Shown: one piece after another, positions 60,930 to 64,000 of the stretch | How positions within the stretch are numbered: position 1 is the first letter of the stretch | Layout: the number at the start of each line of letters is the position of its first letter | DNA from: Streptomyces sp. 840.1 | Lineage (GTDB): Bacteria > Actinomycetota > Actinomycetes > Streptomycetales > Streptomycetaceae | DNA length: 64,000 bases | Assembly (NCBI RefSeq): GCF_003751445.1 | Contig: NZ_RJUU01000001.1 | Location: forward strand, 2,113,001 to 2,177,000 | Reading direction: 5' to 3' | Position numbers and translations under genes: made by a program | Notes under the pieces: model-generated | Database searches by the model: none | The model's input: only the letters and a program-made list of their open reading frames with translations | Told to the model about the DNA's origin: nothing

Positions 60930-62309
60930 GTGAGCAAAGACAGTTCGAACATCGCAGGCAAGACAGCCAAGGCAGGCAGCCGCGGCGGCTCCGGCACCGC
61001 AGGCCGCTCCGGCAGCGGAAGCAGCGCGGCCGGCGGCGCCGGTTCACAGCCGCCCGGCGCCCTCTCGCGGCGGCGGCTGCTCGGCACAGCAGGCGCGGCC
61101 GGGGCCACCGGGCTGGTGCTCGGGGCCGCCGGTGGGGCGACCGGCTACGCCGCGACGCGGGACGAGGCGCCCACCGCCCTGACCTCCGTGGGCTCCTCCG
61201 AGGTGATGTTTCACGGGAAACATCAGCCGGGCATCACCACCCCGCTCCAGGCGAGCGGCCATCTCATCGCCTTCGACCTGGCCCCCGGCACCGGCCGGAA
61301 GGAGGCGGCCGCGCTGATGCGCCGCTGGTCAGCCGCCACGCAGCGACTGATGGCAGGCGAGCCCACCGCCGGTGGCGCGGCGGACGGCACGGGGCACGAC
61401 ACCGGTATCGCACTGGATGCCGGGCCGTCATCGCTGACCGTCACCTTCGGCTTCGGCGCCACCTTCTTCGAACGCACGGGCCTGGCCGACCGCCGGCCGC
61501 CGGGGCTCGACCCGCTGCCGCCGTTCTCCGCCGACCACCTCGACAGCGCCCGTTCCAACGGCGACCTCTGGGTGCAGATCGGCGCCGACGACGCGCTCGT
61601 CGCGTTCCACGCACTGCGGGCCGTGCAGAAGGAGGCCGCTTCGACGGCCACCGTGCGCTGGCAGATGAACGGCTTCAACCGCACACCCGGCGCCACCGCC
61701 AAGCCGATGACCGCCCGCAATCTGATGGGCCAGATCGACGGCACCGGCAATCCGAAACCGGCCGACAACGACTTCGACCGGCGCATCTTCGTCCCGTCCG
61801 GCGCCGCTGACACGAAGTACGAATGGCTGGCCGGCGGCTCGTACGCGGTCGTCCGGCGGATCAGGATGCTGCTCGACGACTGGGAGAAGCTCCCGGTGGA
61901 ACGCCAGGAACGGGTCATCGGCAGACGCAAGGCGGACGGGGCCCCGCTCAGCGGCGGCACCGAGACCACCACCATGGATCTCGACAAGGCGGGCCCCGAC
62001 GGCAAGCTCCTGATCCCCGACAACGCGCACGCCCGGATCTCCTCCCCGGAGCGCAACAGCGGAGCGGCCATGCTCCGCCGCCCGTTCTCGTACCACGACG
62101 GAATCGCCACCGACGGCACCCCGGACGCCGGGCTGCTGTTCATCTGCTGGCAGGCGGATCCGCTGCGGGGCTTCGTACCGGTGCAGCGCAAACTCGACCG
62201 GGGAGACGCCCTGTCGCCCTTCCTCCGTCACGAGGCGAGCGGCCTCTTCGCGGTGCCGGGCGGTGCGGCGGCCGGGGAGTACGTGGGGCAGCGGTTGTTG
62301 GAGTCCTGA
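60930..62309 (+). CDS. dtpA: Tat-exported DyP-type haem peroxidase (DtpA-like)
   Basis: A 459-residue protein. The Tat signal is at about 40-65 (LSRRRLLGTAGAAGATGLVL), after an unusually long Gly/Ser-rich leader. The DyP fold carries the signature GQIDGTGNPKP (distal Asp) near residue 266, the proximal haem His in DNAHARISSPERNSG near 367, and the distal Arg in PERNSGAAMLRRPF. In S. lividans DtpA acts with Sco, ECuC and the copper oxidase GlxA in development; the gene order here is the same. A parS-like palindrome lies within the coding sequence. Confidence 0.93.
   Translation: MSKDSSNIAGKTAKAGSRGGSGTAGRSGSGSSAAGGAGSQPPGALSRRRLLGTAGAAGATGLVLGAAGGATGYAATRDEAPTALTSVGSSEVMFHGKHQPGITTPLQASGHLIAFDLAPGTGRKEAAALMRRWSAATQRLMAGEPTAGGAADGTGHDTGIALDAGPSSLTVTFGFGATFFERTGLADRRPPGLDPLPPFSADHLDSARSNGDLWVQIGADDALVAFHALRAVQKEAASTATVRWQMNGFNRTPGATAKPMTARNLMGQIDGTGNPKPADNDFDRRIFVPSGAADTKYEWLAGGSYAVVRRIRMLLDDWEKLPVERQERVIGRRKADGAPLSGGTETTTMDLDKAGPDGKLLIPDNAHARISSPERNSGAAMLRRPFSYHDGIATDGTPDAGLLFICWQADPLRGFVPVQRKLDRGDALSPFLRHEASGLFAVPGGAAAGEYVGQRLLES
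61208..61221. other. parS-like ParB site GTTTCACGGGAAAC inside dtpA
   Basis: Streptomyces parS is GTTTCACGTGAAAC; this sequence differs by one central base (13 of 14). The flanking bases extend the dyad to GATGTTTC...GAAACATC. In the gene it encodes FHGKH, so the match is not forced by a conserved haem motif. Confidence 0.6.
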
Positions 62310-62336
62310 GCCACCCCGGCGCATTAGGGTGACGGT

Positions 62337-63272
62337 ATGTCCGCCACGCGCTACGCCTATCTCGGCCCCGAAGGCACCTTCACCGAGGTCGCCCTCCGTA
62401 CGCTCCCGGAAGCCGCCACCCGCGAACTCGTCCCGATGGTCTCCGTGCCGGCGGCGCTGGACGCGGTGCGCAACGGCACGGCGGCAGCGGCACTCGTACC
62501 GATCGAGAATTCCGTCGAGGGCGGCATCACCACCACCCTGGACCAGCTCACCAGCGGCGAACCGCTGATGATCTACCGCGAGGTGCTGCTGTCCATCACC
62601 TTCGCGCTGCTGGTGCGCCCCGGTACCAAGCTGTCCGACGTCAAGACGGTCACCGCGCACCCGGCCGCGCAGCCGCAGGTACGCAACTGGATGGCCGCCC
62701 ATCTCCCGCAGGCCGTATGGGAGTCGGCGGCGTCCAACGCGGACGGTGCCCGGCTGGTGCAGGAGGGCCGGTACGACGCCGCGTTCGCCGGTGAGTTCGC
62801 CGCGGCGACGTACGGGCTCGAACCGCTCGTGACCGAGATCCACGACGCGGAGAACGCCCAGACCCGGTTCGTGCTGGTGGGCCGCCCGGCCCGGCCGGCG
62901 GCGCCGACGGGTGCGGACAAGACATCGGTGGTCATCTGGCTGGGCGACGACCACCCCGGTGCGCTGCTCGAACTGCTCCAGGAGTTCGCGGTGCGCGGGG
63001 TGAACCTGATGCTGATCCAGTCCCGGCCGACGGGTGCGGGCATCGGCAACTACTGCTTCGCCGTGGACGCCGAGGGCCATATCTCCGACCGCCGGGTGGG
63101 CGAGGCCCTGATGGGGCTGAAGCGGATCTGCCCGAACGTCCGCTTCCTCGGCTCGTATCCGCGGGCAGGCGTGACGGCGGCGGACGTAGGTCCGTTGCGT
63201 GCGGGTACGTCGGACGCGGAGTTCACCGTGGCCTCGGACTGGCTGGCCCGGAACCAGGACGGGCGGGCCTGA
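62337..63272 (+). CDS. pheA: Prephenate dehydratase
   Basis: A 311-residue enzyme for phenylalanine synthesis (prephenate to phenylpyruvate). The catalytic part (1-185) has YAYLGPEGTFTEVALRTL, VPIENSVEGGITTTLDQL and AAFAGEFAAATYGLEPL. The ACT domain (200-285: GALLELLQEFAVRGVNLMLI, QSRPTGAGIGNYCFAVD) binds phenylalanine for feedback control; it carries QSRPT where ESRP is usual. Three glutamine/alanine-rich joins are normal for actinobacteria. It is followed by serS, as in other Streptomyces. Confidence 0.95.
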   Translation: MSATRYAYLGPEGTFTEVALRTLPEAATRELVPMVSVPAALDAVRNGTAAAALVPIENSVEGGITTTLDQLTSGEPLMIYREVLLSITFALLVRPGTKLSDVKTVTAHPAAQPQVRNWMAAHLPQAVWESAASNADGARLVQEGRYDAAFAGEFAAATYGLEPLVTEIHDAENAQTRFVLVGRPARPAAPTGADKTSVVIWLGDDHPGALLELLQEFAVRGVNLMLIQSRPTGAGIGNYCFAVDAEGHISDRRVGEALMGLKRICPNVRFLGSYPRAGVTAADVGPLRAGTSDAEFTVASDWLARNQDGRA

Positions 63273-63930
63273 CGGTCCGCAGCCCGTCGGCGCCCTGCGC
63301 CCGACAGGCTCGGTGCGCCGACGCTTCCGCCCTTCCACACTCCCGCACACCCGCCCTTCCTCACTTCCGCACGTCCACAGGTCCGGTGCGATCAGCGGAT
63401 TGTCATCAACGAAAAGTTATCCACAGGCACACGTCTCGACCTGGGGACAAGTCGACACCGCAATGCGACATGGTCGACAAATCTCCCCAGTCCACTCAGA
63501 CCCGTCCACAGACCAGCAGGACGCCCGGTGTCACCCCAATTCCATTGATCAACTCTTTAGGGCGAGGAATTCCCACCCGAACGAGCGTGCAGGAGGGGTT
63601 TGAAGGGGGATTCCGCGAGCCCTCGCACCGCTTTCGGAATGATCTACCTCGCGTCCACAGATCTTCTTCACAGCCTGTGGATAACTTTTGGAAGCCGCTC
63701 ACCCCTGTGGACAAGCGGGCGCCAACTCCCCTTCCAGGCAAGGCCGATACGTCAAGAGCCGCGAACCCTTCTGCCCCATTTAGGGGAATAGGGCCTCTTT
63801 ATTGACGATGGCGCCCAAACACTCGCGACGGATTCCCCTTCAGCATTACCAATACCGGCAATTCGGGCAAAGTGACACGCTCGTCAATATCGGTTCGAGC
63901 TACGGAAGCCGACACCGGTAGCCTGGAGGG
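63273..63930. other. AT-rich intergenic region with DnaA boxes
   Basis: About 660 bp without a gene between pheA and serS, clearly richer in A and T than its surroundings. It holds a cluster of DnaA-box sequences between 63371 and 63714. A TTGACG at 63802 could be a -35 element for serS, but no convincing -10 is spaced from it. Confidence 0.7.
63371..63714. other. Cluster of DnaA boxes
   Basis: Boxes matching the Streptomyces pattern (T/C)(T/C)(G/A/C)TCCACA are: TTATCCACA at 63417-63425 (+), CCGTCCACA at 63502-63510 (+), TTATCCACA at 63676-63684 (-) and TTGTCCACA at 63706-63714 (-). One-mismatch boxes lie at 63371, 63442 (-) and 63651. The first and third sit in a 15-bp inverted repeat, AAAAGTTATCCACAG at 63412 and its complement at 63675. 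Confidence 0.7.
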
Positions 63931-64000
63931 GTGATTGACCTTCGCCTGCTTCGTGAGGACCCCGACCGTGTTCGCGCCTCCCAGCGCGCCCGTGGAGAGG
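63931..64000 (+). CDS. serS: Seryl-tRNA synthetase, N-terminal start (partial)
   Basis: The last 70 bases read MIDLRLLREDPDRVRASQRA, the conserved start of the seryl-tRNA synthetase coiled-coil arm; the gene continues beyond the window. A GGAGGG abuts the GTG start directly, much closer than the usual 5 to 9 bases, so initiation may be atypical. It charges tRNA-Ser, two of which are encoded in this window. Confidence 0.93.
   Translation, partial: MIDLRLLREDPDRVRASQRARGE

Overview
The window is very GC-rich, its codons end mostly in G or C, and it uses many GTG starts with AGGAGG-type ribosome binding sites. The gene content (ECF41 sigma factor, SSI-type protease inhibitor, DyP peroxidase beside Sco and PCuAC copper proteins, DUF2797 and DUF5926 proteins, several anti-sigma ATPases) points to a Streptomyces chromosome. 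The right end carries pheA and the first codons of serS. A parS-like site and a cluster of DnaA boxes suggest the central, origin-proximal part of the chromosome rather than an arm. No antibiotic cluster, prophage or CRISPR array is visible.

Layout. 1-8.3 kb: end of a stress-type sigma gene, a Gly/Ser-rich lipoprotein, a marR-MFS pair whose MFS protein ends in three transthyretin-like domains, and a YceI protein starting with the same kind of domain. 8.5-15.4 kb: a double histidine kinase with its NarL-type regulator, a TetR/MFS efflux pair with a perfect operator, and a secreted endonuclease-type phosphatase. 15.4-21.5 kb: a minus-strand operon of response regulator, kinase, GT2/GtrA and GT39 glycosyltransferases. 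21.5-25.8 kb: amidohydrolase, DUF2797 protein, and an ECF41 sigma factor with its likely target oxidoreductase. 25.8-28.6 kb: a small accessory stretch next to tRNA-Arg, with a replication/regulator-like winged-helix gene, small zinc-ribbon proteins and a truncated lipoprotein gene. 28.6-36.2 kb: tRNA-Ser, a protease inhibitor, a 1,479-residue PAS/receiver protein that looks like a catalytically dead hybrid kinase, and an acyl-CoA ligase. 36.3-42.2 kb: a SigE-type ECF factor and a tightly coupled five-gene operon matching the mycobacterial igr (ltp2-chsH1-fadE28-chsH2-fadE29) steroid side-chain operon. 42.4-55.7 kb: small secreted protein, two prim-pol-type proteins (one with a LexA-like box), tRNA-Ser, HtrA protease, glycerophosphodiesterase, two anti-sigma-type ATPases, a PP2C phosphatase and aminopeptidase P. 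55.9-64 kb: the extracellular copper pathway (YcnI, Sco, PCuAC/ECuC, CopCD, DyP/DtpA), then pheA and serS.

How it works together. Three themes recur: signal transduction (two two-component systems, four sigma factors if the partial one is counted, and phosphatase/ATPase partner-switching parts), acyl-CoA or steroid catabolism under palindromic operators, and copper delivery outside the membrane. Functions are inferred from motifs read directly in the translations; no database search was run. Start codons were moved to the best ribosome binding site where the longest frame looked implausible, and each such choice is stated.
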